37,498 nucleotides of DNA from Meiothermus sp. (GTDB lineage: Bacteria; Deinococcota; Deinococci; Deinococcales; Thermaceae), in assembly GCF_025056915.1 (NCBI RefSeq), contig NZ_JANWVH010000020.1, positions 1 to 37,498 of the forward strand. Direction: 5' to 3'. Shown here one piece after another: positions 1 through 8,734 of the stretch. Position 1 is the first letter of the stretch. Every line of letters starts with the position of its first letter. A program made the position numbers and the translations under genes. The notes under the pieces are model-generated. The model was not told the origin of the DNA, searched no databases, and saw nothing but the letters and a program-made list of their open reading frames with translations.

Positions 1-1130
1 CCCTGAAAAAAGAGGTTGAGATTCTGCGCTTGCTGGGGCCAACGGTCACCTTCCACGTGGGCCCGGTACCGGTGGTGATGCAGCCATCTTTCGTGGTGAG
101 TGTGGGGGTAAGCGGCAAGTACGAAATCAAGGTGAGTTTCGGGGTCAAGCATGAGTCCAGCTTGCAGGTGGGGGTGAGCTATCTCAAAGGTTCAGGCTGG
201 AGCCTGATCAACGACCGGCAGGGCAACTGGACACCCATAAGCCCACTTGAGAAAGAGAACCTGCGTATCAAATTTGCCCTCGAGGCTTTTGCCAGCGCCT
301 CCCCTGGCCTGACCTTTTACGGCACCATCACCGCAGCCGTGGTGGCCCAGGTCTTCGCCAAGTTTGACCTCGAGATCCCCCGTAACCCCTGGTGGAAGCT
401 GGTTGCAGGGCTGCGCTTCGGCTTCAAGGCCGACCTCTCGCCACTGTTCAAGGACGTCAAGCTCGATTTGATGGCCCCCGACATCGAACTGCTCAAGCTA
501 GATAGCCCCAACAGCCCGCCCGACACGCCCATCATTGCCTCGCCCAGGTCAAACCAGCAAGCCTTCACACTGGTGCCTATTGTGCTGTCCGGCAGCGCCT
601 TTGACCTGGATGACGGGGAACTGGCCACGGGCTTGCTACCCTGCACGGCCCTGCGCTGGAGCAGCAGCAATAGCCTGGACACGCCCTTGCTGCCAGGCAA
701 TGCCTGCGGCAATCCCACCGTTACTTTCCAGACCCCTGGCCAGCGTACCCTGACCCTGACCGCTACCGACCCACGGGGGGCCAGCGCCTCGGCCAGGGTT
801 GAAATCAACGTGCAGGCCGCGCCCAGCCTGCGAATTCTCACCCCCCAAGCCAATACAACTCCCCCAAACTACTGCTTACGGGGCACCGTAACGCTGGAAG
901 GCCAGTTGGACGGCAGCGGCCCGGCCACCAACGACCTGCGCTGGTCGTGGCGGGATAGCAGCGGGGTTGTTAGCGAGATTCGCAGGGGGGGACGGGAAAT
1001 TCTCAACATGGTCTGGACACCGCCATCTGTGCCCGGTGGCTCTGGACTGGGCCGCATCACCCTGCGCCTCGAGCAGATCTCTCGCAGCCTGGTGTTTGAA
1101 GTCCCGGTGAACCTGATCTGCATCAACTGA
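1..1130 (+). CDS. Partial exported beta-rich protein with PKD/Ig-like domain (5' end missing)
   Basis: The reading frame is open from the first base, so the start lies outside the window; the TTG at position 30 is only an internal codon. About 375 residues are visible. The first half, roughly to residue 165, is rich in alternating hydrophobic residues, as in beta-sheet proteins. A proline-rich linker (SPNSPPDTP) leads to a segment with the typical end of a PKD or Ig-like fold (LTLTATDPRGASASARVEINV). A second beta-sandwich-like segment with two cysteines closes the protein. No catalytic motif is seen. The next gene, 100 bp downstream, encodes a lipoprotein with Ig-like repeats, so an exported surface role is inferred. 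The function is unknown. Confidence 0.75.
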   Translation, partial: LKKEVEILRLLGPTVTFHVGPVPVVMQPSFVVSVGVSGKYEIKVSFGVKHESSLQVGVSYLKGSGWSLINDRQGNWTPISPLEKENLRIKFALEAFASASPGLTFYGTITAAVVAQVFAKFDLEIPRNPWWKLVAGLRFGFKADLSPLFKDVKLDLMAPDIELLKLDSPNSPPDTPIIASPRSNQQAFTLVPIVLSGSAFDLDDGELATGLLPCTALRWSSSNSLDTPLLPGNACGNPTVTFQTPGQRTLTLTATDPRGASASARVEINVQAAPSLRILTPQANTTPPNYCLRGTVTLEGQLDGSGPATNDLRWSWRDSSGVVSEIRRGGREILNMVWTPPSVPGGSGLGRITLRLEQISRSLVFEVPVNLICIN

Positions 1131-1175
1131 TGAGCTTACCTAAAAAGTTGCAGTGCATTGCCGGGGTCAGTGCTT

Positions 1176-1202
1176 TTGGAGCGTTTGGGTTCGAAGCGTT
1201 CC
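1176..1202 (+). promoter_or_regulatory. Imperfect dyad upstream of the Ig-repeat lipoprotein gene
   Basis: TTGGAGCGTT and AAGCGTTCC face each other around a short spacer, and AGCGTT also occurs twice as a direct repeat 15 bp apart (1180 and 1195). A possible -10 box, CATAGT, lies at 1205-1210, just before the ribosome site. This may be an operator but is based on short matches only. Confidence 0.25.
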
Positions 1203-1230
1203 ATCATAGTGACCCGCAAAGGAGGGTTGA

Positions 1231-3342
1231 ATGGGCTTTGGAGTCTTCTCTTGGTTCAAGCTAGTGGGGCTGTGTGCGTTGCTGGCACTCGGCGCCTGTC
1301 GAAATGCGCCGCCCGACTTCCAGATTGGTGTACCTGCCCAGGCCGTGGAGGTGCGGCGTGGTTCGAATGCCAATATCCCCGTTAACATCAACCGCCTGAA
1401 TGGCTTTGCGGGGGCCGTGACGCTCGAGCTGAGCAACCCCCCAGCGGGCCTCAGCGCCCCCAGCTTCAACATTCCAGACGGGGCTTCCAGCGGTCAGCTG
1501 GCCCTGCACGTGGGCCCATCGGTAGCGCTGGGGGCAGTTGAGCTTGCCCTCAAGGCCACCGGCGGCGACCTGGTCAAAACCGTCCCCCTGAAACTAAGCG
1601 TACAGGCCGCTGCGGTAGACTTCAGCCTGCGGGTGCCCAGCAGCCCCAGTGTTACCGCAGGGCAAAGCGTGCTGCTGGCGGTGCAGGTGGAGCGCGGGCC
1701 GGGCTTTGGCGGCCCGGTTCAGCTCGAGCTGGCCGACCCTCCGGCGGGCATCACCGCAGCCCCCCGCACGGTTGCGGAGGGGGCCTCGAGCGCCACCCTC
1801 TCTATCGCGGTGGCCGCCAGCGTGGCCCCCGGTACCCTGGCCCTCACCCTGCGGGGCGAGGCTGAAGGGGTCATCCGGACGGCCCCGTTTAGCCTGAGCG
1901 TGAGCGCCTTGCAAGATTTCTCGGTGAGCCTTGAGGGCCTCTCGAGCCTGACCAGCCCAGCCGACCGAACCCTGACTGTACCCCTTACCCTAAGGCGGCA
2001 AGGGGGATTCGCCGAGACGGTGCAACTGGCCCTGGAGGGTGGCATTTTAGGCAGTGGGCGAGACCAGGTGCAGGCTACCTTTACCCCTGCCGAGCTATCG
2101 GGGAGCGCCAGCACCGCCAACCTCGAGCTGCGCATCGGTTCAACCGTGCCCCCCAACACCTACGACCTGATGCTGAGGGCCACTGCGGGCGGACGCGTCC
2201 GTACCGCAACGCTGCGACTCGAGGTCGAGGCCCCACCCGTGGCCTTCGTGCTACCGCCAAACCCCGTTCAGCTCCTGCGCGGAACCCTGGGGACGAGCCG
2301 AACGGTTGGCATCCGCCGGCAGGGCGGCTTTAGCGGGCCGGTTGAGCTTCGGGTGGAGGCTCCGGCGGGTCTGCGGGCCAGTATCAGCCCCAACCCCCTG
2401 CCAGGAAGTGAGGCCACGCTCTATGTGCAAGCGGAAGGAACCGCTACGCTTGGCCCCCAAACGCTCACCCTCTCGACCGTCAACCTAGGCGGACGCAACG
2501 TGAGCACACGCCTCCTGGTGGAGGTGCTTCAGCCCGACTTCACCGTTGTGGTACGCAACCCTACCAACCCCACTGCCAACTCGCTGACCATGCCCAGCGG
2601 AGCCGGACTGTTCGTATCCAGCCGCAGCCTCGAGGTGAGCGTGGCCGACCCGCAAAATGGTTTCAGCGACGCGGTACTGTTCAACGCAACCGGTCTACCA
2701 GATGGCGCGAGTGCACGGGGCGTAAGCGTGACCCCCGGCAGTGTGGGTTCGCTGGAAATCCGCCTCAGCCCCGGTACCCGGTGGGGCACGTACCCCATTA
2801 CCATCACCGCCTCGCACCCCGGTCTGACTGCGCCCAAGACCGTGCCCTTTACCCTGAACGTGGAGCTGGGTGAGCGCCTCTACCAGGATTTCTCTTACAT
2901 CGGGGAGAGATTGCCCAGCGGCTGGAGCACCACTCAGACCCCTTCGAGGTCTGACCACTGGATCAAGACCGAGGGCGCAGCCTACGCCATTGCCAGCCGA
3001 ATCGGGGCCAACAACGCCGCTGTTCTAACCACTGGCGACCTGCTCATGCCCAACCAGGGCTTTCCTTGCTCGAGCAACCTGGAGCTAAGCTTTACCAGTT
3101 TCTTTGGTTCCATTGGAACAGCCTTTTTACAGGTACTGGCAATCAACGGATCGGAAACCAGAGAGGTCGTCAGGCCCACCTACAGCCCAGGTGCCCTGTT
3201 CCGCAACGAGGGGCCGTTCACCCTCGACAAGGACTTCTTCACGAGGGGCACTACAGCCCGTTTGCTGTTCGTGTTCTCCCCCGGAACCAGCAGCCCGGAT
3301 GAACGCTGGGGCATTGACAATATCCTGGTGGCCTGCCGCTAA
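1231..3342 (+). CDS. Lipoprotein with five Ig-like repeats and C-terminal jelly-roll-like domain
   Basis: 703 residues. The ATG is preceded by a strong ribosome site, AAAGGAGGG (1218-1226). The N terminus is a lipoprotein signal with lipobox LGAC and acylated Cys23. Residues of about 27-545 hold five related segments of about 95-105 residues. Most begin with an aromatic-hydrophobic strand (DFQIGV, DFSLRV, DFSVSL, DFTVVV) and carry a GF(A/G/S)xxVxL motif and a PAG turn, as in stacked bacterial Ig-like domains. Residues of about 548-703 (starting at LYQDFS and ending with WGIDNILVACR) resemble the cleaved-adhesin/choice-of-anchor type beta-sandwich. It is probably a surface adhesin or binding protein. 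The repeats are seen in the sequence; the domain family of the C terminus is from memory. Confidence 0.85.
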   Translation: MGFGVFSWFKLVGLCALLALGACRNAPPDFQIGVPAQAVEVRRGSNANIPVNINRLNGFAGAVTLELSNPPAGLSAPSFNIPDGASSGQLALHVGPSVALGAVELALKATGGDLVKTVPLKLSVQAAAVDFSLRVPSSPSVTAGQSVLLAVQVERGPGFGGPVQLELADPPAGITAAPRTVAEGASSATLSIAVAASVAPGTLALTLRGEAEGVIRTAPFSLSVSALQDFSVSLEGLSSLTSPADRTLTVPLTLRRQGGFAETVQLALEGGILGSGRDQVQATFTPAELSGSASTANLELRIGSTVPPNTYDLMLRATAGGRVRTATLRLEVEAPPVAFVLPPNPVQLLRGTLGTSRTVGIRRQGGFSGPVELRVEAPAGLRASISPNPLPGSEATLYVQAEGTATLGPQTLTLSTVNLGGRNVSTRLLVEVLQPDFTVVVRNPTNPTANSLTMPSGAGLFVSSRSLEVSVADPQNGFSDAVLFNATGLPDGASARGVSVTPGSVGSLEIRLSPGTRWGTYPITITASHPGLTAPKTVPFTLNVELGERLYQDFSYIGERLPSGWSTTQTPSRSDHWIKTEGAAYAIASRIGANNAAVLTTGDLLMPNQGFPCSSNLELSFTSFFGSIGTAFLQVLAINGSETREVVRPTYSPGALFRNEGPFTLDKDFFTRGTTARLLFVFSPGTSSPDERWGIDNILVACR

Positions 3343-3360
3343 ATATGCGATACCATACTT

Positions 3361-3394
3361 GGTTGGTTCGTCGCCAAACGGCGACGAACCAACC
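3361..3394 (+). terminator. Perfect 15-bp hairpin after the lipoprotein gene
   Basis: GGTTGGTTCGTCGCC (3361-3375), loop AAAC, then its exact complement (3380-3394). It starts 18 bp after the stop codon of the Ig-repeat lipoprotein and 245 bp before the SARP gene. Its position suggests transcription termination, but no T-run follows on either strand, so it could instead be an mRNA-stabilising stem. Confidence 0.55.
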
Positions 3395-3601
3395 TGGCCG
3401 AAGTGATCCGCATTGCAGAGGGCGTTAGCGCCCCATGATGCGGAGACGCTTCTTTCACCGATCCAAAGGGAGGGGTGTGCTCTGGGATTCAGAAAGGCGA
3501 CCTGTAAGGCTTTTGGTTTTGCAAATGGTATGAGCGATGGCGCAAGGGGCTCGAGTTCCGGCTCGTGCCTTCGGCGATTGGGGTTGGAATTGTTTCAAAA
3601 T

Positions 3602-3632
3602 CTGACCTGAGAAGGTCGGGGTCTATTAGCAT
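3602..3632 (+). promoter_or_regulatory. Candidate leaderless promoter of the SARP gene
   Basis: A -10 box TAGCAT (3627-3632) lies 12 nt before the chosen ATG at 3639, the spacing expected for a leaderless transcript. A weak -35 (CTGACC, 3602-3607) lies 19 bp upstream and overlaps a small dyad, GACCT-GAGA-AGGTC. No Shine-Dalgarno sequence is present before the ATG, which fits leaderless translation. The rest of the gap from 3395 to 3600 shows nothing I can name. Confidence 0.4.
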
Positions 3633-3638
3633 GAAAGT

Positions 3639-6600
3639 ATGCAACCGCAGGGGGATAGAGCAGTCTCCTGGGGGTTGGTTCTGCTGGAGAGCCCCCGACT
3701 GCAAGGCCCAGGGCAGGCTCCGCTACGCCTCGAGCGCAAGACCGCCGCCCTGCTGGCTTACCTGGCCCTGGAGGGGCCCACCCCCCGCTCGAGGCTGGCC
3801 GGACTGCTCTGGCCCAACTCGCCCGAGTCCACCGCCCGCAACAACCTCTCCCAGGTGCTGCGGCGGTTGCGTCAGGCGGGTGGGGAGGGGTGGGTAACGG
3901 GGAGCGACACCCTCAGCTTGCAGGGCATCGCCACCGATGTAACCGAGCTCGAGCTGGCCCACTTTGCCGGGCGGCACGCCGAGGTGGTGCAGGGCCAGGG
4001 CCAACTGCTGGAGGGCCTCGACTACGACGACTGCCCGGAGCTGGAGGACTGGCTGATCACCAGGCGAGAGTACCTGAACGACCTGCGTCGCAGATCCCTG
4101 ACGGCCCTGGCCGATGCAGCAGAGCAAGCGGGCGAGTACCGCGAGGCGCTGCACCTTGCCCGCAGTCTGCTGGAACTTGACCTCATCTCCGAGGCCGCCC
4201 ACCGTCGGGTGATGCGGCTTTTATACCTGTTAGGCGACCGGGGGGCCGCACTGGCAGCCTACCACCGTTGCCAGGAAATTCTGCACAAGGAGCTGGGCAC
4301 CCAGCCCCTGCCCGAGACCCAGGCCCTGGCCCGGCAGATTGACCAGGGGCAGCGCCTGGAAGCCCGCGCCCCCGAGCGAAATGAAATGCCTCTGGGCTTG
4401 CTGCGCCCACCCCACGCAGTTGGACGCAAAGCCTTGCTGCGGCAGATGGAAAGGGCCTGGTTGGCGGGGCAGCACCTGATCCTGAGCGGGCCGCCTGGGG
4501 TGGGCAAGAGCCGCCTAATGCAGGAGTTCCTGGGCACCAGGGGGGCGTATCTGGCCCTCGAGGGCCGCCCAAGTGACCACGGCATACCCTATGCCAGTCA
4601 TAGCCGAATCTACCGACAGCTGCTCGAGCACCTGCCCGCGCTACCGCTGCCCGACTGGGTTCGCTCCGAGCTGAGCCGCATCGTGCCCGAGTTGGGGCAA
4701 GCCCCCGGCCCCATCCAGTCCGAGGCCGACCGACTGCGCTTCTTGCAGGCCAAGGCCGAGCTGATCCGTTTGGGCATGGCAGCAGACCTCGGGCCGGTGG
4801 CCCTCGACGACCTGCAATATTTCGACGAGGCCAGCCTTGAAGCCTGGCAGTTTGTGTTTGCCCAGGGCTACCCCCAGAGCATCCTCACCTACCGGATTGG
4901 CGAGCTGCCTCCAGGGGTACAGGGTTTTCTGAACGAATTGCTCGAGAGCAACCAGGCGGTACTGCTCGAGGTAGGGCCCCTGGATCAAGCCGCCCTTGAG
5001 GAATTGCTGGACAGCCTGGAAATTCCCCCGGCGGGCTTGTCCGAGGCCCTGTTCAAGCACACCGGAGGCAATCCGTTTCTGGCGCTCGAGACCCTGCGCA
5101 ACCTGTGGGAATCCGGGGGGTTGCAGCAGCCCCATTCGAAGGGTCTACCCAGCTCCAAAAAAGCCCAGACCCTGATCCAGCACCGCCTGGGGCGCCTTTC
5201 GCCCATTGCGCTGAACCTGGCCCGTACAGCCGCTATTGCGGGCTCCAACTTCAGCCCCGGCCTGGCCGCAAAGGTGCTGGAGGTGGGGCCCATGCACCTG
5301 ACCGAACCGTGGGCCGAGCTCGAGGCCAACCAGGTGCTCGTGGGCCACCGCTTTGCCCACGACCTGATCTACGAGGCTACCCTGAACGGTATTCCCCAGG
5401 CCGTGCGTACCCTGCTGCACTGGCGCACCGCCCAGTTTCTGCCCCCCGAGCCTGCCGCCGAGCATTACTGGACTGCCCTCTCTGCCCCCGGCGGAGCCCT
5501 GCACGACCAGCCGCTGGACAAAGCCCTCGAGGCCTTCAGTCAGGCCGCCACCCTGCACTTCCTGCGGGGGCAGCAGGAGACCGGGCGGCAGTGGTTTGAG
5601 CGGGCCTTGCAGCTAGCCCCCGACGAGGCCAGCCAGGTGCGGATTCTGGTACAAAGGGCGCGGATGGAAGAGCGTCACCTGCACTACCCCGAGGCCGCCG
5701 CCACCCTGAACCGGGCCGAGCAACTGCTGGGTGAGGTGGGGCCGGTGCTCCAGGCCAGTGTGTGGAACAGCCGGGCAGCCTTGCAGGTGCTGGGCTTTGG
5801 CGATGCCACGGGCGCACAGGGGGCGGCCCAGACGGCCCTCGAGGTGTTGGGCGACCTCGACTCGCGGGAGGCCCAGGCGGCTCGGGCCGATGCCCTCAAC
5901 TACCTGGGCGAGGCGGCCCGGATGCAGCGCGACTTTGCCCAGGCCGAGGCCCACCACCGCCAGGCCCTGGAGATTCGCCGCAGCCTGGAGGACGAGGCCC
6001 GGCTGGCCGGTTCCCTGCAAAACCTGGCCTCGGTGCTGATTGAGCGCCACCAGCCCGGCGCACAGGCTTTGCTCGAGGAGGCCCTGGTGCTGTGGAAAAA
6101 ACTGGGCCACGCGAGCAACGTGGTACGCACGCTCAACAACATGGGTAACCTGAGCTGGCGGCTGGGGCAACTGGAGCGGGCCGAGGGCTACTTCCGCCAG
6201 GCGCTCGAGCTGGCCCAGCCCAGTCAGGCCGGACTGCCCACCTTCTACCTGCACAACAATCTGGGCGCGGTGCAGTTCCGCCAGGGCAAATACCAGCAGG
6301 CCAAGGCTTCCTACCAGACTGCCCAGGCAACCTCGGAGGCTCGGCTCAACCCCCTGATGCAGGGCATGGCCCTGGGCAACCTGGTCGAAGTCCAGCTACG
6401 CCTGGGTGAGTACGATAGCGCCCGGCATAACCTGAACCGTGCCCTGCAGGTTCTGGCCGACACCAATAACCCCTACTACGAGGCCGACCTGCACTGGTAT
6501 GCGGGCGAACTCGAGGTGCTGCAACACCGCCCCGAACAGGCCCTAGAGCCCTACCAGATGGCCACCCGCGCCGCCCAGGCGGGCCGCTACCCCCTCCGCG

Positions 6601-6875
6601 AGGCCGAGGCCTGGGCCCGGCTGGCCCGCCTGCAAGCCCAGCCTGGGCTGGCCGAGCAGGCTCTGGAGCTACACCAGGCCCCCACCACCCGTGCCGCTCA
6701 GTTGCTGCTGGAGGGCCACCTCGAGGCGGCTCTAAAGGCCATCCGGGAAACCGACGACCCCTACGAGGAGGCCCGGCTGCTGCTGGATGCCAGCCGCCTG
6801 CTGGAACGGCCTGAGCTCCTGGCCCAGGCTCTGGCCCTGCTGCAAAAGCTCAGAGATTCTGACCCAACCGACTAG
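3639..6875 (+). CDS. SARP-family regulator with BTAD, STAND-like ATPase and TPR domains
   Basis: 1078 residues. Residues of about 12-95 form the winged-helix DNA-binding part of SARP/AfsR proteins (LRLERKTAALLAYLAL...LLWP...NNLSQVLRRLR). Residues of about 100-236 are the BTAD helical domain, ending with the typical ELGTQPLPET. A P-loop ATPase follows: Walker A GPPGVGKS at 284-291 and a Walker B-like PVALDD at 386-391. From about residue 640 to the end there are tetratricopeptide repeats (for example ALNYLGEAARMQRDFAQAEAHHRQAL). The architecture is that of ATP-dependent one-component activators of the AfsR/MalT type, where the TPR part usually senses a ligand or partner. The subtilase gene 124 bp downstream has a SARP-type direct repeat in its promoter, so it is a likely direct target. 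The start was chosen from the leaderless promoter; a TTG or GTG a few codons downstream is possible. Confidence 0.9.
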   Translation: MQPQGDRAVSWGLVLLESPRLQGPGQAPLRLERKTAALLAYLALEGPTPRSRLAGLLWPNSPESTARNNLSQVLRRLRQAGGEGWVTGSDTLSLQGIATDVTELELAHFAGRHAEVVQGQGQLLEGLDYDDCPELEDWLITRREYLNDLRRRSLTALADAAEQAGEYREALHLARSLLELDLISEAAHRRVMRLLYLLGDRGAALAAYHRCQEILHKELGTQPLPETQALARQIDQGQRLEARAPERNEMPLGLLRPPHAVGRKALLRQMERAWLAGQHLILSGPPGVGKSRLMQEFLGTRGAYLALEGRPSDHGIPYASHSRIYRQLLEHLPALPLPDWVRSELSRIVPELGQAPGPIQSEADRLRFLQAKAELIRLGMAADLGPVALDDLQYFDEASLEAWQFVFAQGYPQSILTYRIGELPPGVQGFLNELLESNQAVLLEVGPLDQAALEELLDSLEIPPAGLSEALFKHTGGNPFLALETLRNLWESGGLQQPHSKGLPSSKKAQTLIQHRLGRLSPIALNLARTAAIAGSNFSPGLAAKVLEVGPMHLTEPWAELEANQVLVGHRFAHDLIYEATLNGIPQAVRTLLHWRTAQFLPPEPAAEHYWTALSAPGGALHDQPLDKALEAFSQAATLHFLRGQQETGRQWFERALQLAPDEASQVRILVQRARMEERHLHYPEAAATLNRAEQLLGEVGPVLQASVWNSRAALQVLGFGDATGAQGAAQTALEVLGDLDSREAQAARADALNYLGEAARMQRDFAQAEAHHRQALEIRRSLEDEARLAGSLQNLASVLIERHQPGAQALLEEALVLWKKLGHASNVVRTLNNMGNLSWRLGQLERAEGYFRQALELAQPSQAGLPTFYLHNNLGAVQFRQGKYQQAKASYQTAQATSEARLNPLMQGMALGNLVEVQLRLGEYDSARHNLNRALQVLADTNNPYYEADLHWYAGELEVLQHRPEQALEPYQMATRAAQAGRYPLREAEAWARLARLQAQPGLAEQALELHQAPTTRAAQLLLEGHLEAALKAIRETDDPYEEARLLLDASRLLERPELLAQALALLQKLRDSDPTD

Positions 6876-6902
6876 CCCCCCTGCTCTCATCGCGCTTCCA
6901 CC

Positions 6903-6929
6903 ATTGCGCCGCACACGGTGCGGCGTAAT
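6903..6929 (+). terminator. 12-bp hairpin between SARP gene and subtilase operator
   Basis: ATTGCGCCGCAC, loop ACG, then GTGCGGCGTAAT; 12 pairs with one G:U. It lies 28 bp after the SARP stop codon and only 5 bp before the first heptamer of the operator. No T-run follows. It may end SARP transcription or act as an additional dyad at the subtilase promoter. Confidence 0.5.
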
Positions 6930-6934
6930 GTACC

Positions 6935-6969
6935 CAGTCATCCTCCAGTCATGCCGAGTTTGCTACCAA
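6935..6969 (+). promoter_or_regulatory. SARP-type operator/promoter of the subtilase gene
   Basis: CAGTCAT (6935-6941), CCTC, CAGTCAT (6946-6952): a perfect heptamer repeated with 11-bp period. Exactly 11 nt later comes TACCAA (6964-6969), a plausible -10 box preceded by TGC, an extended -10. SARP proteins are known to bind such directly repeated heptamers spaced by one helical turn close to the -10. The same heptamers and spacing recur at 8735. Transcription would start near 6976, leaving a leader of about 24 nt. Confidence 0.7.
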
Positions 6970-6999
6970 TGTCTTGTGTTTGATGAAAGGGAGAAACGT

Positions 7000-8331
7000 A
7001 TGAACCGAGTCATCCTTGCACTGGTCGGCTTATTGGTACTGGCGGCTTGCAGCAATCGCATCTTTCCTACGTCCCCCGAGAGGGCGCACAGCCTAACGGC
7101 CCCATTGCTGGATTGGAAGCCAGCACCCGAGTTTGACAAGCTCTTGCCCGAACTGGACTACGACCCCAGCCAGGTGGTGGGGATTTTCGACTGCCCCGGC
7201 AACCAGACCCCCGAATGCCTGCCCAACCTCGAGCGTATTGCCAACCTCGCGGGACTGAGCCTGATTGCCGCCTATGGGCTGGATAGTGTGAGCGGTTCGA
7301 GCCTGGCCTGCGGCAAGACCCTGGTGCAGTATCGCGTGCCCCGCGGCATGGACGTGTTCACTGCCATTCAGAGGTTGCAAGCCGCTGCAGCCCAGGTAAC
7401 CGGCCGCAACGCGCTGTATGGGGTCAACCCCCAGGTAGGGCTCTACGGCGACCTAGGGAGTGCCTCCGCTCAGCGGGCCACACCCGACTGGGCGTACCAG
7501 GCCGTAAACCCGGCGCGCGGCCCGCTCTCCTCCAACCCGCTGGTGGGGGTGCTGGACACCGGGGTGAGCCCCGTGGGCGCGTTTCCCCTTCAAGGTGGGG
7601 CCGACTACACCGGCAGCGGCAGCACCGAGGACGACTTTGTCCACCCACAGCACGGCCAGCGGGGCCACGGCACGGGTGTTGCGGGCCTCATCGCAGCCAG
7701 GCCATCACTGGGGGTAGCCGAGGGCGCGGTGGTGCTGCCGGTCAAGACCAACGATGCGCGGGGCAAGGGGAGCGACGTAACGGTGGCCCGTGGCCTCTGC
7801 TACGCTGCCAGCCAGGGGGCACGGGTCATCAACACCAGCCTGGGCACCCTGCTCAACTCCAAGGTGCTCGAGCTGGCCCTCTACGACCTGAGCCAGTCCG
7901 GGGTGGTGACGGTGGCCTCGGCGGGCAACACCCGTGGCTTCAGCGGCCCCCGCCGCAACCTGCCCAACTACCCCGCCGCCTATAGCCGCACCATCAAGGG
8001 TCTGATTGCGGTGGGTTCGGTAAGCAGCGGGCTACAGACCTCGAGCTTCGCCACCGCCCAGGGCTACACCGATCTGGTAGCCCCCGGCGAGGCCGTCTAT
8101 GCCCTCGACCCCAACGGCAGTACGGACTTTTACACCGGAACCAGCTTTGCCGCCCCGTTCGTGGCAGGCACGTTGGCCCGCATAATGGACAAAAACCCCC
8201 GCCTGACCCCCTCCGACTACAAGGCCATCCTGCTGGCTACCGCCAACCCCAAAGGGTGCCGCAGGGTGCAGGGCGGGGAGTGCGGGGCTGGGCTCCTGGA
8301 CATCCAGAATGCCCTGAACAAAACACCCTAA
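7000..8331 (+). CDS. Subtilisin-like (S8) serine protease lipoprotein
   Basis: 443 residues from the ATG at 7000, preceded by AAAGGGAG (6986-6993). An upstream in-frame extension is rejected because it overlaps the SARP gene and lacks a signal. The N terminus is a lipoprotein signal with lipobox LAAC (Cys17). A propeptide-like region of about 150 residues follows. The catalytic triad is visible: Asp186 in VLDTGV, His223 in GHGTGVAG and Ser382 in GTSFAAP; the oxyanion Asn is in SAGNTRG. The enzyme should act outside the cytoplasmic membrane. It sits directly behind a SARP regulator gene and behind the CAGTCAT operator. A second SARP-subtilase pair lies at 33366-37401 on the other strand. The substrate is unknown; the neighbouring exported proteins are candidates (inference). 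Confidence 0.93.
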   Translation: MNRVILALVGLLVLAACSNRIFPTSPERAHSLTAPLLDWKPAPEFDKLLPELDYDPSQVVGIFDCPGNQTPECLPNLERIANLAGLSLIAAYGLDSVSGSSLACGKTLVQYRVPRGMDVFTAIQRLQAAAAQVTGRNALYGVNPQVGLYGDLGSASAQRATPDWAYQAVNPARGPLSSNPLVGVLDTGVSPVGAFPLQGGADYTGSGSTEDDFVHPQHGQRGHGTGVAGLIAARPSLGVAEGAVVLPVKTNDARGKGSDVTVARGLCYAASQGARVINTSLGTLLNSKVLELALYDLSQSGVVTVASAGNTRGFSGPRRNLPNYPAAYSRTIKGLIAVGSVSSGLQTSSFATAQGYTDLVAPGEAVYALDPNGSTDFYTGTSFAAPFVAGTLARIMDKNPRLTPSDYKAILLATANPKGCRRVQGGECGAGLLDIQNALNKTP

Positions 8332-8580
8332 TGCTGCGTCTACAGGTATTTTTGGGGCTATGCCTTCGCACCGGGAATAATCCGGCGACGTATTGGACGC
8401 AGTTCGCTTGAAAAACCATTGGCCACCAACCTGCCGCTTATCTGTTGACGGTGTACTGGTACTGATCAGGCCGTTTGGATTCTTGTTTGACTTCCTAACC
8501 AAGCCGGGCATCCTCAACACTGCGGCCTTTGGAGAATAAACAGGACGCAACCGCACGGGGCTGGCACAGGGGAGCGAACG

Positions 8581-8703
8581 TTGGACTGGGCGCGGGTGTT
8601 GCTCGAGAGTGCCCGCCTGCACGTTCCCGGCCAGGCCCCGCTGCGTCTCGAGCGCAAAACCGCAGGGCTGCTGACTAACCTGGCCCTGACCGGCCCCACC
8701 CCC
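8581..8703 (+). pseudogene. Relic of a SARP regulator N terminus
   Basis: The translation from the TTG at 8581 aligns without gaps with residues 11-49 of the SARP encoded at 3639: about 30 of 39 residues are identical, including VLLES, PGQAPLRLERKTA and GPTP. Similarity stops abruptly inside the winged helix and no BTAD, ATPase or TPR part follows, so the gene was lost by a large deletion. The frame happens to run on into the gene at 8800, which is not a functional fusion because a terminator, a promoter and a signal peptide intervene. Between 8332 and 8580 I see no gene. Confidence 0.75.
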
Positions 8704-8731
8704 GGACAGAAAACTGCGGGGGTCTGTTTTT
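8698..8731 (+). terminator. Rho-independent terminator behind the SARP relic
   Basis: ACCCCCG (8698-8704), a GA bulge, CAG, loop AAAA, CTG, CGGGGGT (8717-8723), then CTG and five T (8727-8731). The stem begins inside the last codons of the SARP relic, so the deletion end point may lie here. It insulates the next promoter, which starts 4 bp later. Confidence 0.7.
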
Positions 8732-8734
8732 GTT

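Noticed and set aside
6787-6999. Upstream extension of the first subtilase
   Set aside because: It overlaps the SARP gene out of frame and crosses the operator; the lipoprotein signal starts at 7000.
8443-8480. TTGACG as a promoter in the gap behind the first subtilase
   Set aside because: No -10 box at a suitable distance and no gene start behind it except the SARP relic.
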